The notes: a model not told the origin generated them from the letters alone. A stretch of DNA of 64,000 bases from Longitalea arenae (GCF_016924755.1 NZ_JAFFJX010000002.1:558001-622000); one strand, 5' to 3'; shown: positions 1 through 10,604, numbered from the stretch's first letter. Translations and numbers: made by a program.

Positions 1-2360
1 ATATTCCCGGTTTAATGGGAATAGCGGTTTATGAATTTGCGGTGGCAGCAGAAATACTGCGTCTTTATCCTAACTGGTCGGCAGCGGATTTCAATCAGTT
101 CAAAAGCATGATGACCACTTACCTGTATCCTAATTGCCATGATTTTTTAACGCGTCACAATAATGCTTGTATCAGTCACTATTGGGCGAATTGGGATATC
201 TGTAACATGACCGCCATCTTAAGTATCGGGGTGTTATGTGATGATACGGCCAAGTTCAACGAAGCCATCACTTATTTTAAATCCGGCGCAGGCAACGGCA
301 GCATCACCAAGGCAATTCCTTTTTTACATCCGGGAGGTTTGGGCCAGTGGCAGGAGACGGGCCGCGACCAGGAGCATGCGCTGTTAGGGGTGGGTATGCT
401 TGGAAGCTTTTGCCAGATAGCCTGGAACCAGGGACAGGATATGTATGGTTATGACAATAACCGCCTGTTGGCGGGAGCTGAATACACAGCCAAATACAAC
501 TTATGGAAAGATGTTCCTTATACCACTTACAATAATTGTGATAACGTGCAGAACTATTGGGCTTCTGAACAAAACGCTTTCGGCAGGGGAAGATTACAGC
601 GACCGATCTGGGAAATGATCTATAACCATTACGTGGTGAGAAAAGGCCTTAGCGCTCCCCATGTAAAAGCCATGGCAGAAATAAACCGGCCCGAAGGATT
701 CGAGCATGATGATAACCTTGGATTTGGCACGCTCTGTTATACCCTCAATGCTGCTGCATCGCCTTATCCTGCATCGCCTGCTCCTTCGGCGCCTGCAGGG
801 TTGAAAGCAACAGCCAGCGTAGGAAAAGTATGGTTAAGATGGCTTCCTGTCGCTACCGCAAATGGATATAATGTGCTTCGTTCAACAACAAGCGGTGGGC
901 CCTATACTACGGTCGCTACTTACAAAGGCACTCACCCTTTATACGAAGACGCCGGCGTAACCAACGGCACTACGTATTATTATGTAGTGTCTGCTATCAA
1001 TCAGGCGGGAACCAGTAGTAATTCCTTAGAAGTAAATGCAACGCCAACTGTTGCCGGTGTTTTGCCCGCTGGCTGGGCCTGGCAGGATATTGGAACGGTT
1101 GCCACCGCAGGCAGCGCCGGTTATGCGAATGTGAGCAATGGAACTTTTGTAGTGAGTGGTTCAGGCGCCGGCATAGGCGGCACAGCAGATGGTTTGAGTT
1201 ATGTATATAAAGCTGTGACCGGTGATGCAACGATCACTGCCCGGGTTGCAGCCAATACATGGGCCGGCGGTGGTGCACAGAAAACGGGCATCATGATCCG
1301 CGAATCGCTTGCTGACAATGCCATTGCTTTTAGTATGACATCAGGAGATGGAGGTGTTCGTGAAGCACGGTTTGGACGCCGCACTGCTGCAGGCGGCGCT
1401 ATGAGTTTTCAAACAGGTAATTTGTATACCCGTGCGCCCGGCTGGTTTCGCCTGCAAAGAGCAGGTAATACGATAACTGCCTATCAATCTACAGATGGCA
1501 GAACCTGGTTTACGGTAGGCGCTCCTGTTACAGTATCGATGGGCGCCGCTTATTATATTGGATTGGCTGTTTCCTCGAACAGTTCCAGTATAAACACTGC
1601 TACATACGATAGCGTAACCGTAACCAGTGGTGCTATCCCAAATGGCACTTACCGCATCATCAACCGTAATAGTGGCAAAGTACTGGATGTGGCCAGTAAA
1701 TCAACAGCCAACGGCGCCAATGTGCATCAATGGACCTGGCTCAATGGCGCCAATCAGCAATGGAATGTAACGGATATTGGCAATGGTCAATACAATATTG
1801 TTGGGGTGCAAAGCGGAAAGTACCTGGATGTTGCCAGTGGTTCTACCGCCGATGGAGCCAACGTTCAGATCTGGCAGAATACCGGTGGCAACAATCAGAA
1901 GTTCACCTTCACGGTTACCGACAGCAATTACTTCCGCATAACAACGGTGCACAGTGGTAAAGTGTTGGAAGTAGCCAGCGGTTCTACGGCAGATGGCGCT
2001 AATGTGCAGCAATGGACATGGAATGGCGCCTACAATAAACAATGGAAGCTGGTGCCGGTAAGCAATGCAACGGTTGCAAGGAAGGCAGAAAGCCTACCTG
2101 AAGCGCAAACACTTGTTTCAACCAAAGATTTAACGCTGTATCCGAACCCCGTAACCAATCAACTGGTGCTTCAATTGCAAAACGCTTTTGCCAGTGGAGC
2201 TACACTTAAATTAAGTGATGTTTCAGGCAAAATGATCTATAGATTGAGAATAAAAGGCAGCCAATACGAACTTTCCACTGGCAAACTGCCTTCAGGTGTT
2301 TACCTGCTGGAGGTGAGTAATGGAACCAAGACCATAACCGAAAAGATCATTAAGAAATGA
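1..2360 (+). CDS. Alginate-lyase-fold T9SS polysaccharide lyase, 5' end cut by window
   Basis: The reading frame is open to the window edge (the codons before the first visible ATG at 15 contain no stop), so the N-terminus is missing. Counting from that ATG: an alginate-lyase-like alpha/alpha-barrel region to about residue 245, with HYWANWD near 55-61 and a QETGRDQEH motif near 113-121; a fibronectin type III domain about 256-345; a beta-sandwich domain about 349-537; a ricin-type beta-trefoil with three similar repeats about 541-682; and a C-terminal T9SS sorting domain about 699-781. The protein is probably exported through the outer membrane and cuts a uronic-acid-containing glycan. The next gene is a paralogue with an equivalent GRDQ-H motif, which supports the family call. 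The substrate cannot be told from sequence alone. Confidence 0.8.
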   Translation, partial: IPGLMGIAVYEFAVAAEILRLYPNWSAADFNQFKSMMTTYLYPNCHDFLTRHNNACISHYWANWDICNMTAILSIGVLCDDTAKFNEAITYFKSGAGNGSITKAIPFLHPGGLGQWQETGRDQEHALLGVGMLGSFCQIAWNQGQDMYGYDNNRLLAGAEYTAKYNLWKDVPYTTYNNCDNVQNYWASEQNAFGRGRLQRPIWEMIYNHYVVRKGLSAPHVKAMAEINRPEGFEHDDNLGFGTLCYTLNAAASPYPASPAPSAPAGLKATASVGKVWLRWLPVATANGYNVLRSTTSGGPYTTVATYKGTHPLYEDAGVTNGTTYYYVVSAINQAGTSSNSLEVNATPTVAGVLPAGWAWQDIGTVATAGSAGYANVSNGTFVVSGSGAGIGGTADGLSYVYKAVTGDATITARVAANTWAGGGAQKTGIMIRESLADNAIAFSMTSGDGGVREARFGRRTAAGGAMSFQTGNLYTRAPGWFRLQRAGNTITAYQSTDGRTWFTVGAPVTVSMGAAYYIGLAVSSNSSSINTATYDSVTVTSGAIPNGTYRIINRNSGKVLDVASKSTANGANVHQWTWLNGANQQWNVTDIGNGQYNIVGVQSGKYLDVASGSTADGANVQIWQNTGGNNQKFTFTVTDSNYFRITTVHSGKVLEVASGSTADGANVQQWTWNGAYNKQWKLVPVSNATVARKAESLPEAQTLVSTKDLTLYPNPVTNQLVLQLQNAFASGATLKLSDVSGKMIYRLRIKGSQYELSTGKLPSGVYLLEVSNGTKTITEKIIKK

Positions 2361-2427
2361 TCAGGATACCAGCCGGTAAGCCAACTATCTAACGATAGCA
2401 TTTTTAATACCTGACCAAAACAACCAT

Positions 2428-5400
2428 ATGATGAAATTTTTAACAGCTTTACCAAAGATCAGAATGCTTAACGGCCTTTGGGCAATGATCTTAATATTTT
2501 TGCTTTCCTCTGATGCACGGGCGCAAACCTTTACGCATCCCGGTATTCCTCTCTCAGGTTCCGACCTGGGCACTTTGAAGGCGCATGTGCAGGCTGGTGA
2601 TTATCCATGGAAACAGGCTTACGATATCCTGGCAGCTGATGGCAGGTCACAGTTGACCTACCAAATGCAGGGGCCTTTTGACTCTGTTGCCCGAAATATC
2701 AATTATAACCTTAACCAGTGGAGAAGCGATATGGCCGCTTCATTCAACCTGTCTATGATGTGGTATTTTACAGGTAATGAAGCCTACGCTGCAAAGGCGA
2801 GGGATATTTTAGTGGCATGGGCAAATAAGCAGACCGGATTTGGGGGACAGGAGGCAAACCTGGATTTAGGAGATTACGCTTATGCATTTGGCGGTGCAGC
2901 CTCCATCCTGCGGGGAACATGGACTGGTTGGACTGCTTCCAACACAGCAGACGTAAAAAAACTTTTTAATAACGTATACTGGAAGGCTTCCGGCTGCGCT
3001 GGTTATGCATTGGGCCCGGCAAATAAAGGCACCTTGAGTATTGCAGCAGGCGCCGCCATCGCCGCATTTTCTGACGACCCGGCCAAAGTCGCACATGTAA
3101 TTGAGCTGATGAGATATATAGGTTCCACCGGGTTTAAAAATACGCTGCCCAGCGGAGAACATGGGGAAAGCGGAAGAGACCAGGGCCATTCGCATGGCAT
3201 GTGGAGTTCCCTGGCCTTTGCCGCAGAAGTGTTCTGGAAGCAGGGGCTGGACCTGTATTCTGAACTGGATAACCGGCTGCTTGCCTTAGGAGAATATTTT
3301 GCCAGAAGAAACGCTGAGGGGTCTATCGGGTTCATCCCTTATGGTACTACCGATTGGTATTATTTAACCGATCCTCCCGGGGTTTGGGATGGCGGCAGAT
3401 GGGGCTTAACCCTGGTACACGGTGCATATAGCGTTCGTAAAAAGCTAAATACCCCTTATATATCCAGGCGGCTAACAGAGATACCAAGACGATTTGATCC
3501 GGTATATACCTGGTTTTATAAGTCTGAAGACAATTCCACGGCAGTTGTTCCACCGCAAACCCAAATCGTTCCTGAACCTGGAAAAGTGGGAACAGGCGGC
3601 TTAACCGATCTCGATATTGGAACAAGTTCCCCCGCAGGAAGCAGTTCCTATGCCAATAATGTGTGGACGGTAACCGGTGGTGGCACCGAAATATTAACGC
3701 ATGCAGCCGATGGTTTTCACTTCGTTTACAAAGAAGTGACCGGAAACTGCTCTATTATTGCGAAAGTGGAAACGGTTGGCGGAACTGCGTTGAATGCAAG
3801 GGCTGGCCTCATGCTCCGTTCTGATCTGACAGCTACAGCTGCGCAACGGGCATGGATAGCCATTAAATCCGGTAAAAGGGCGCAAAGTTTTATGCATGGA
3901 TGGACGGAGATGCGGGGCGGCTCGAACTGGGAAAAGCCTGAAAGGACGATCCCTGAGGATTCGTATTGGGTGAAGATCGACAGGGTAGGGGATGTGATCG
4001 CAACGTACTATTCACCAGATGGCGTAAGCTGGGCTGCGGAATGTCAGGGAAGGTATGCAGGTTTTACCGGCAAGGCCTATATTGGCTTGGCAGTTTGCTC
4101 CAATGCCGATGGTACCCCAATGACTTCTACCTTTAGTAATGTATCCGTTACAGGAGGCGAGGGAGGAATGGTGATCATACCCGAAGCGCCACATTCAGTA
4201 TATGCATACGCCGGAGATAACCACGTGCAGCTTCGATGGCTTTCTTCGTTCGGCGCCGAAAGCTATACACTGAAACGGGCAGGCTCCGAAACTGGCCCTT
4301 ACACAACAATTGCGGCTAACCTTTCCGGCAACAGTTTTTTAGATAACAATGTAATGAATGGGCAGACCTATTATTATAAGGTTTGTGCTGTGAATACTGC
4401 GGGCACAAGTGGTGATTCTCCTGCCGATGCCGGCACGCCAAAAGCGCCATATGTTGCAAAAACCTTAGAAGCCGGCCTTTACCGTATTCTGGTAACACAT
4501 AGCGGTAAAGCAGTGGAGGTAAAAAATGGTTCAACGGCTGATAGCGCGCTCGTGGCGCAAAACACCTATTCTTATTTAAGTAACCAGCATTGGATAATAA
4601 GCCGCATCTCCGGTAACGATTATAAGATAACTAATCTGCTTAGTGGAAAAGTTATGGATGTAGTGGGTAACGCAATAACGGATGGGGCAAAAATCGAACA
4701 ACGAACTTACTCGGATACGGATGAAGCCCAGGTTTGGTTTATTAAAGACAGGGAAAATGGAACTTACAATATTGTTGGAAAACAAAGTCAGAAATCGCTT
4801 CAGGTGCCAGGTTCCAATATTTCCGACGGTGTTGCAATGGATCTTTTCAGATGGACGGATGGGCCAAATCAGATCTTCAGAATAGAACCTGTTACCGCAT
4901 CGGAAGTGGACTCCACTTATCATAAAAAGCTGGCTGAAGCGTTCAAATTACGCGATACCACAGAGACGAGCACAACAAATGAGCTGGGTAAATTTCCGGT
5001 AGCCGCCAAAGCCCGGTTAAATGATAGCATTACCTACGTGCAGTCACTGTACAATTCACAATCGACGGTTATTGAGGTGGGTGGCTACGTTACTATACTG
5101 GAGAACGCCATAAAACGGTATAAAGCGTCTATGTATTACGGGATGAATACCCTTGCCGATGGAAATTACTATATTAAGCCCCTTGACAGTGATTCATTAT
5201 GGACTAAGAACAGCACCAACACACCCTTATTTGAAGGAGTAAATGCCGATCCCTTTCTGCAGGTTTGGAATGTTACAAAGCAAGGCAACGGCAGGTACAA
5301 AATTACCTGTCTCAGTCCGCCGGCAGCCTTTAGCAATTATATCAATGAGAGTGCGGTTTTTGGCCGTACTGTTTCTCCCTACCAGGATGTTTGGAATTCA

Positions 5401-7389
5401 ATGAATATCTACTTTAACGGCGCCTCGCATGCGGTTCAGCGGGCGCAATTAGCCGGGAACGGCTTCTGGTATGTAAGCGATAATAAAATACTTACTAACG
5501 GAGGAAGTGATAACGATCCGGTTCCCTATAGCTTTCCCTTACGTTTTGTGCCTGTGGAAAATCGTGCGGCAAACGTGATAGTTGCCGCAGGCGACGCTAA
5601 GAACATCCTGGAATGGACCCCCAGTCATAATCTTACCTATAATGTAAAACGTTCTACTGCATCAGGCGGGCCTTATACAACTATTGCACACCTGAGCACC
5701 ACTAAGTTCACCGACACCGCTGTTAGTAATGGAACCGTTTATTATTACGTAGTTGCTTCGGTAGATAGTGTTGGGGAAGCGTTTTCCAGCACAGAGGTGA
5801 CGGCCTCGCCGGATCTTGGGCAGATGACTTACCTGAAATTTGATGAGCCAAACGGAACCCGTGCTCTTGATAGCTGGGGAGCTATGCATGGTACATTGGC
5901 CGCCACAGCAACCCGCCATGCGGGGAGATCAGGAAATTCACTTAAACTGGATGGTACGGCTGCTTCCTATGCCAGCTTGCCAGCCGGCATAGTAAGGTCT
6001 TTAACTGACTTTACCATTTCAACCTGGGTAAAAATGGACGCACTTGCAAACTGGATGCGGGTATTTGATTTTGGCAACAGTACTACACAATATATGTTCC
6101 TTACATTACAGGCAGGAACGACTACTGTAAATGGGGTAAGGTCATCAATAGTTCGTTATGCCATTAAAAACGGCGGCACAGAGTTGAACGTAAGTGCTCC
6201 CTATGCCTTCCCGTTAAATACATGGGTGCACCTGGCCGTTACCCAGGCAGGCAATACCGCCCGCCTGTATATAAACGGAGCGTTGGTATCGAGCAATACA
6301 GCGCTTACTATTAAGCCTTCGCAATTGACTCCTGCGGGCGCTACAACAGGCACCAATTTAAATTACCTGGGTAAATCCCAGTTTAATGATCCGGTCTTCA
6401 ACGGTTCTATTGACGAATTTAAGATCTACAGCAGGGCTTTAAGCGATGCCGAAATTGATGATCAAAAACCAGTACTTACCGCACCCGCCGGCCAGTTCTT
6501 CTGTTACGGCCAATCTGGTTCTTACCCTGTTCCTTTATTGACTGCCTCAGATAATTGTGGCGTTGCTTCGATAAATTATGCTGTGAGCGGAGCTACTTCA
6601 AGGAATGGGATAGGAACAGATGCCAGTGGTGTATTCAATACTGGTCAATCAACCATTACCTGGACGGTAACCGACATTCACGGTAACGTCGATACCGCCA
6701 CAACTATTGTAAACGTGAATGCAGCAGTTAGTGCAAACATTCCTGATGTGTATGCAATGAACCCTGCAGTAGATGCTAAGAACACCATTTACATCGGCTA
6801 CGGCCCCGCATCACTTACCATCTCTGCAAATGCATCCGGTGGCTCAGCGCCTTATGCCTATTCATGGAGCGAGGGATCAACCACTCAATCCATTAGTGTA
6901 ACTGCGGCAGGAACATACTCTGTTATCGTTACAGATAGCATGGGTTGTACTACCTCCGGTTCTATTGTGATGAAAACATTGGATGTGCGTTGTGGCAATA
7001 ATTACAATAAGGTGATGATCTGTCATAACAATAAAAGGATCTGCATTTCGTCGGAAGACGTACAGGATCATTTAGACCATGGCGATCACCTGGGTGATTG
7101 TGCTGCATCCGTTGCCCGGATCAACACAGAAACCAGAACAGCGGAAGAAAGCACCGGAAAGGTTATTGTTTATCCAAATCCTGTTACAGAAGAGTGGAAT
7201 ATACAGGTAAGTGGAGTGGAGGCCGGTTCTGTTGTGAAAATGTACAATCAGAACGGAGTGCAGGTAAAAACTTTGTTGGTTACCAAAGCAACCGAGCTTA
7301 TTCCGGTTCGCGGATTGCCCGCAGGCATGTATTATTTACAGATAAAGAGCCGCGGGGTGCTCATTACTAAAAAGATCGTGAAGCTATAA
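2428..7389 (+). CDS. Giant multidomain alginate-lyase-fold T9SS protein (1653 aa)
   Basis: A signal peptide ends near ARA-QTF (about residue 33). Domains in order: alginate-lyase-like catalytic region about 85-380 (GRDQGHSHG at 250-258); beta-sandwich 391-576; FN3 586-671; ricin-like trefoil 681-825; helical linker 826-906; a second trefoil-like region 908-1046; FN3-like 1048-1130; LamG/concanavalin-like 1133-1343; HYR-like 1345-1433; SprB-like repeat 1438-1521; a Cys/His-rich segment (CHNNKRIC...HLDHGDHLGDC) 1520-1560; T9SS sorting domain 1575-1653. The catalytic region is paralogous to the gene 67 bp upstream, and the two are probably co-transcribed. The modules suggest a surface-anchored or released lyase that grips several glycans. 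A strong terminator follows at 7445. Substrate unknown; the lyase family is inferred from motif and fold pattern. Confidence 0.82.
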   Translation: MMKFLTALPKIRMLNGLWAMILIFLLSSDARAQTFTHPGIPLSGSDLGTLKAHVQAGDYPWKQAYDILAADGRSQLTYQMQGPFDSVARNINYNLNQWRSDMAASFNLSMMWYFTGNEAYAAKARDILVAWANKQTGFGGQEANLDLGDYAYAFGGAASILRGTWTGWTASNTADVKKLFNNVYWKASGCAGYALGPANKGTLSIAAGAAIAAFSDDPAKVAHVIELMRYIGSTGFKNTLPSGEHGESGRDQGHSHGMWSSLAFAAEVFWKQGLDLYSELDNRLLALGEYFARRNAEGSIGFIPYGTTDWYYLTDPPGVWDGGRWGLTLVHGAYSVRKKLNTPYISRRLTEIPRRFDPVYTWFYKSEDNSTAVVPPQTQIVPEPGKVGTGGLTDLDIGTSSPAGSSSYANNVWTVTGGGTEILTHAADGFHFVYKEVTGNCSIIAKVETVGGTALNARAGLMLRSDLTATAAQRAWIAIKSGKRAQSFMHGWTEMRGGSNWEKPERTIPEDSYWVKIDRVGDVIATYYSPDGVSWAAECQGRYAGFTGKAYIGLAVCSNADGTPMTSTFSNVSVTGGEGGMVIIPEAPHSVYAYAGDNHVQLRWLSSFGAESYTLKRAGSETGPYTTIAANLSGNSFLDNNVMNGQTYYYKVCAVNTAGTSGDSPADAGTPKAPYVAKTLEAGLYRILVTHSGKAVEVKNGSTADSALVAQNTYSYLSNQHWIISRISGNDYKITNLLSGKVMDVVGNAITDGAKIEQRTYSDTDEAQVWFIKDRENGTYNIVGKQSQKSLQVPGSNISDGVAMDLFRWTDGPNQIFRIEPVTASEVDSTYHKKLAEAFKLRDTTETSTTNELGKFPVAAKARLNDSITYVQSLYNSQSTVIEVGGYVTILENAIKRYKASMYYGMNTLADGNYYIKPLDSDSLWTKNSTNTPLFEGVNADPFLQVWNVTKQGNGRYKITCLSPPAAFSNYINESAVFGRTVSPYQDVWNSMNIYFNGASHAVQRAQLAGNGFWYVSDNKILTNGGSDNDPVPYSFPLRFVPVENRAANVIVAAGDAKNILEWTPSHNLTYNVKRSTASGGPYTTIAHLSTTKFTDTAVSNGTVYYYVVASVDSVGEAFSSTEVTASPDLGQMTYLKFDEPNGTRALDSWGAMHGTLAATATRHAGRSGNSLKLDGTAASYASLPAGIVRSLTDFTISTWVKMDALANWMRVFDFGNSTTQYMFLTLQAGTTTVNGVRSSIVRYAIKNGGTELNVSAPYAFPLNTWVHLAVTQAGNTARLYINGALVSSNTALTIKPSQLTPAGATTGTNLNYLGKSQFNDPVFNGSIDEFKIYSRALSDAEIDDQKPVLTAPAGQFFCYGQSGSYPVPLLTASDNCGVASINYAVSGATSRNGIGTDASGVFNTGQSTITWTVTDIHGNVDTATTIVNVNAAVSANIPDVYAMNPAVDAKNTIYIGYGPASLTISANASGGSAPYAYSWSEGSTTQSISVTAAGTYSVIVTDSMGCTTSGSIVMKTLDVRCGNNYNKVMICHNNKRICISSEDVQDHLDHGDHLGDCAASVARINTETRTAEESTGKVIVYPNPVTEEWNIQVSGVEAGSVVKMYNQNGVQVKTLLVTKATELIPVRGLPAGMYYLQIKSRGVLITKKIVKL

Positions 7390-7444
7390 TGCAATGGCAG
7401 ATAAAGTTTTCTATTAAAGTATAGCCAGGAGTTATTTCCGGTAC

Positions 7445-7479
7445 GGACGGTAGTATTCCTGCTACCGTCCCCTTTTTTT
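7445..7479 (+). terminator. Rho-independent terminator after the lyase pair
   Basis: Perfect 9-bp stem GGACGGTAG (7445-7453) with CTACCGTCC (7462-7470), followed by CC and seven T residues. It lies 56 bp after the stop of the 1653-aa lyase and separates the lyase pair from the GH43 genes. Confidence 0.88.
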
Positions 7480-7516
7480 AAAAATTTTCTGTAAATTAAT
7501 TTTTACCGTATCGTTT

Positions 7517-8905
7517 ATGATTAAATCATTATTGAACTGTCTTTTATTCCTTATTGCTTTTACTGCTGAAGCCCAAAGCGTAAATCCCTTTGGCAATGCC
7601 CTGGTTCCTGATATGATCGCTGATGCCAGTATCCAGGAGATCGACGGAACTTTTTATTGTTATGCCACAACAGATGGTTATGATCAGGGCTTGAAGACAT
7701 CCGGTCCGCCGGTTGTATGGAAGTCGAAGGATTTTGTGCACTGGAGTTTTTCGGGTTTTTATTTTCCATCTGCGGTGCAACAAAAATACTGGGCGCCCAG
7801 CAAGGCTGTTGCAGCCAATGGCAGATACTATATTTATCCAACGGTGAATGGTTTTATGTATCCGGCTATTGCCAATTCTCCTGACGGACCATTTAAACTG
7901 GCAAAAGGTGTTGATAGTTTTTTCCTGCCCTTTACTCCGGCGACCTTGTTACAATCTAACAATCCCAAAGGCCCTGTGGGTATCGATGCGGAGGTTTTTA
8001 TTGACGATGATGGGCAGGGCTATGTTTTCTGGCAGCGCCGGTATGCGGCCAAATTAAACCGCGATATGGTTTCTATCGATACCGCTTCTGTCATTCAAAT
8101 TTCTACCAGGCGGCAAGGTTATTCTGAGGGGCCGGTCTTCTTTAAGCGAAAAGGGATCTATTATTACCTGTACACGCTTGGTGGTAATGAAAAATACCAA
8201 TACGCTTACGGGATGAGCAAAACATCACCGCTGGGTCCATTCAACTTTCCTGACGATGACATTATTTCCACTACCAATTATGAACGGCAGATCTTTGGTC
8301 CGGGCCATGGTTGTGTATTCAATGTGCCAGGCACCGATGATTACTATTTTGCTTACCTGGAATTTGGCCGCGGAAGCACCAACAGGCAAACCTATGTGAA
8401 CAGGTTGGAATTTAACGAAGATGGAACCATTCGTCCCGTTGAGCTGACGCTGAACGGAGTAGGTGCTCTCCGTTCTGTACCACGGGAAAAACGGATCAGG
8501 ATCATCAACTCACAGGCATCAGGTGTTCGCTCCGATCTGATCATTAAACGAAACCAGGATTCGTTGTTTAAAAGAACAGAATCGTTTTCTTCCCAGTTTG
8601 CTTTCGATGATGCAAATGGCTCGAGGTGGATGGCTGCTGCGGAAGATTCAACAGCCTGGATCCTAGCTGATTTGGGCAAGTTGCAAGCTATTAAACGCAG
8701 TGAAGTGTATTTTGTTCGCCCCACTGCAGGACATGCTTATGTGTTAGAGTATTCTACTAATGGTAAAATATGGAAACCATGCGGCGGCCATCAGCCGGTT
8801 ATTGTTCAGTCGCCACACAAGGACAATTTGAGTATTAAAGCCCGCTATTTACGGGTGAAAATTTTGAGTGGTGTCAGGGGCGTTTGGGAGTGGCATATTT
8901 TTTAA
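7517..8905 (+). CDS. GH43 glycosidase with C-terminal discoidin-like domain
   Basis: Secreted protein (signal peptide to about residue 20, TAEAQ) with a five-bladed-propeller GH43 domain to about residue 340. Visible catalytic candidates are the base D36 (in IADAS), the pKa-modulating D157 (in GIDAEVF) and the acid E204 (in SEGPVFF). Residues about 349-462 look like an F5/8 type C (discoidin, CBM32-like) beta-sandwich. GH43 enzymes remove arabinofuranose or xylose from plant glycans; which one cannot be told here. The ATG at 7517 is directly followed by the signal peptide. Only 12 bp separate it from a second GH43 gene, so the two are likely co-transcribed. Confidence 0.88.
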   Translation: MIKSLLNCLLFLIAFTAEAQSVNPFGNALVPDMIADASIQEIDGTFYCYATTDGYDQGLKTSGPPVVWKSKDFVHWSFSGFYFPSAVQQKYWAPSKAVAANGRYYIYPTVNGFMYPAIANSPDGPFKLAKGVDSFFLPFTPATLLQSNNPKGPVGIDAEVFIDDDGQGYVFWQRRYAAKLNRDMVSIDTASVIQISTRRQGYSEGPVFFKRKGIYYYLYTLGGNEKYQYAYGMSKTSPLGPFNFPDDDIISTTNYERQIFGPGHGCVFNVPGTDDYYFAYLEFGRGSTNRQTYVNRLEFNEDGTIRPVELTLNGVGALRSVPREKRIRIINSQASGVRSDLIIKRNQDSLFKRTESFSSQFAFDDANGSRWMAAAEDSTAWILADLGKLQAIKRSEVYFVRPTAGHAYVLEYSTNGKIWKPCGGHQPVIVQSPHKDNLSIKARYLRVKILSGVRGVWEWHIF

Positions 8906-8917
8906 AAAAATTTTCAG

Positions 8918-10525
8918 ATGATTCGTCGCAGATTTTTAAGGCTCTTGTTTTGCTGGCAACTGGCAGGTTTATGTTCGCACGCTCAAATGAATGGAAACTG
9001 GGGCGACCAGGGAAATGGCACTTATGTGAACCCCGTTCTTCCGGCCGATTTCAGCGACCTGGATGCCATACGGGTAGGGGATGATTATTACGCTATATCT
9101 TCTACCATGCAGTTTTCGCCGGGCATGGTAGTGATCCGTTCCAAAAACCTCGTACACTGGGAAATTATCGGTCATGTGGTTGATGACCTTACACGCATTA
9201 GCCCGCAATTGAACTGGGACCGGATGAATTGTTATGGCAAAGGCATTTGGGCAGGTTCCATCAGGTATTATAAGAACAAATTTTGGGTGTATTTCGGTAC
9301 ACCTGATGATGGCTTTTTTATGAGTTCGGCAACCAATCCTGCAGGGCCCTGGGAGCCTGTTCATCACTTATGGAAAGTAAAAGGTTGGGACGACTGCTGT
9401 TCGTTTTGTGATGACGATGGCCAGCTCTATTTTATTGCTACCAATTTTGCCCTTGACCCTAAAAACAATAAAAAGTACAACATTCATTTATTTAAAATGG
9501 CGCCTGATGGCAGAAGCCTCATCATGGAGTCTGATTCCATCATACATCAATCCCACGGTAGTGAAGCAAATAAGTTGTATAAGATCAATGGACTTTATTA
9601 CCACTATTTCAGCGAAGTGAAAGCGGAAGGCCGCGTGATCATGATGGAACGTTCAAGGAACATTTATGGCCCCTGGGAGATCAAACAATTAAACCATGTT
9701 GACAAGAAACTTGACAGGGAACCGAATCAGGGTGGATTGATGCAGGTGCCAACGGGCAAATGGTATTTTTTCACCCACCATGGTAGTGGTGATTGGGAAG
9801 GACGCCCCGCCAGTTTGTTGCCTGTTCACTGGATCGATGGTTGGCCCATCATTGGCGAGCCAGGCGCCGACACAATAGGCGGCATGGTTTGGCGGGGTGC
9901 AAAACCTATATCCCATAAAAGAAAGATTTTCATTCAAAGCAGTGATGCCTTTAATACCGGAAATCTAAATGTTCAATGGGAATGGAATTATCAACCACGA
10001 GCCGGCAAATGGTCCTTAACGGAACGCACCGGTTTTCTCCGGTTGTATGCTTTTACACCCATTCCTTCAAACAAACAAGGAAGCATTATACTTCGGGCAG
10101 GAAATACACTCACCCAACGCAGCATGCGTACAGCAGCCAATGTAGCAACCGTAAAAATAGACATCAGCTATATGGCCGATGGTCAGTTTGCAGGCCTCAC
10201 ACATTTTTCAACTACCAGCAATAGCCTGTTTGGGATCAGGCAGGGAAATGGGATACGCAGCCTGGTTTATTCGCATAATGGTAAGGATTCTATAATTGTC
10301 GCCATTGCCGGGAAGTCCATCTGGCTTCGCTCCACCTGGGATGCCAACGGAACATGCCGTTATGCTTTTAGTACAGACGGAAAATTGTATACAAACCTGG
10401 AAAGTACTTATCAACTCACCTGGGGCAGCTACCGGGGAGACCGTATCGGCATCTTTAATTTTAATACCAAAGAAGATAAGGGATACGTGGATGTGGACTG
10501 GTTTCGATATGATTATAAGAAGTGA
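8918..10525 (+). CDS. GH43 beta-xylosidase/arabinofuranosidase, two-domain
   Basis: Signal peptide to about residue 22, then a GH43 propeller. The catalytic base is likely D49 (in SDLDAIRV) and the acid likely E216 (in HGSEANKLY). From about residue 335 to the end is a concanavalin-like beta-sandwich, typical of the long two-domain GH43 xylosidase/arabinofuranosidase architecture. At 535 aa it has the normal length for that class. It is the second gene of a tight GH43 pair. Exo-acting on beta-xylosides or alpha-arabinofuranosides is the usual role; the exact specificity is not determinable here. Confidence 0.88.
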   Translation: MIRRRFLRLLFCWQLAGLCSHAQMNGNWGDQGNGTYVNPVLPADFSDLDAIRVGDDYYAISSTMQFSPGMVVIRSKNLVHWEIIGHVVDDLTRISPQLNWDRMNCYGKGIWAGSIRYYKNKFWVYFGTPDDGFFMSSATNPAGPWEPVHHLWKVKGWDDCCSFCDDDGQLYFIATNFALDPKNNKKYNIHLFKMAPDGRSLIMESDSIIHQSHGSEANKLYKINGLYYHYFSEVKAEGRVIMMERSRNIYGPWEIKQLNHVDKKLDREPNQGGLMQVPTGKWYFFTHHGSGDWEGRPASLLPVHWIDGWPIIGEPGADTIGGMVWRGAKPISHKRKIFIQSSDAFNTGNLNVQWEWNYQPRAGKWSLTERTGFLRLYAFTPIPSNKQGSIILRAGNTLTQRSMRTAANVATVKIDISYMADGQFAGLTHFSTTSNSLFGIRQGNGIRSLVYSHNGKDSIIVAIAGKSIWLRSTWDANGTCRYAFSTDGKLYTNLESTYQLTWGSYRGDRIGIFNFNTKEDKGYVDVDWFRYDYKK

Positions 10526-10604
10526 GGCGGGAAAAGGTATAAAAAGGTCGGATTAAAGACAAAAAAAGTCTGTTTTGTACAATAATAGCGGCGGGCTTTT
10601 GGGT

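Noticed and set aside
1635-2060. Possible DNA tandem repeat in the first lyase gene
   Set aside because: The three similar units are the protein-level repeats of a ricin-type beta-trefoil, not a DNA repeat element.
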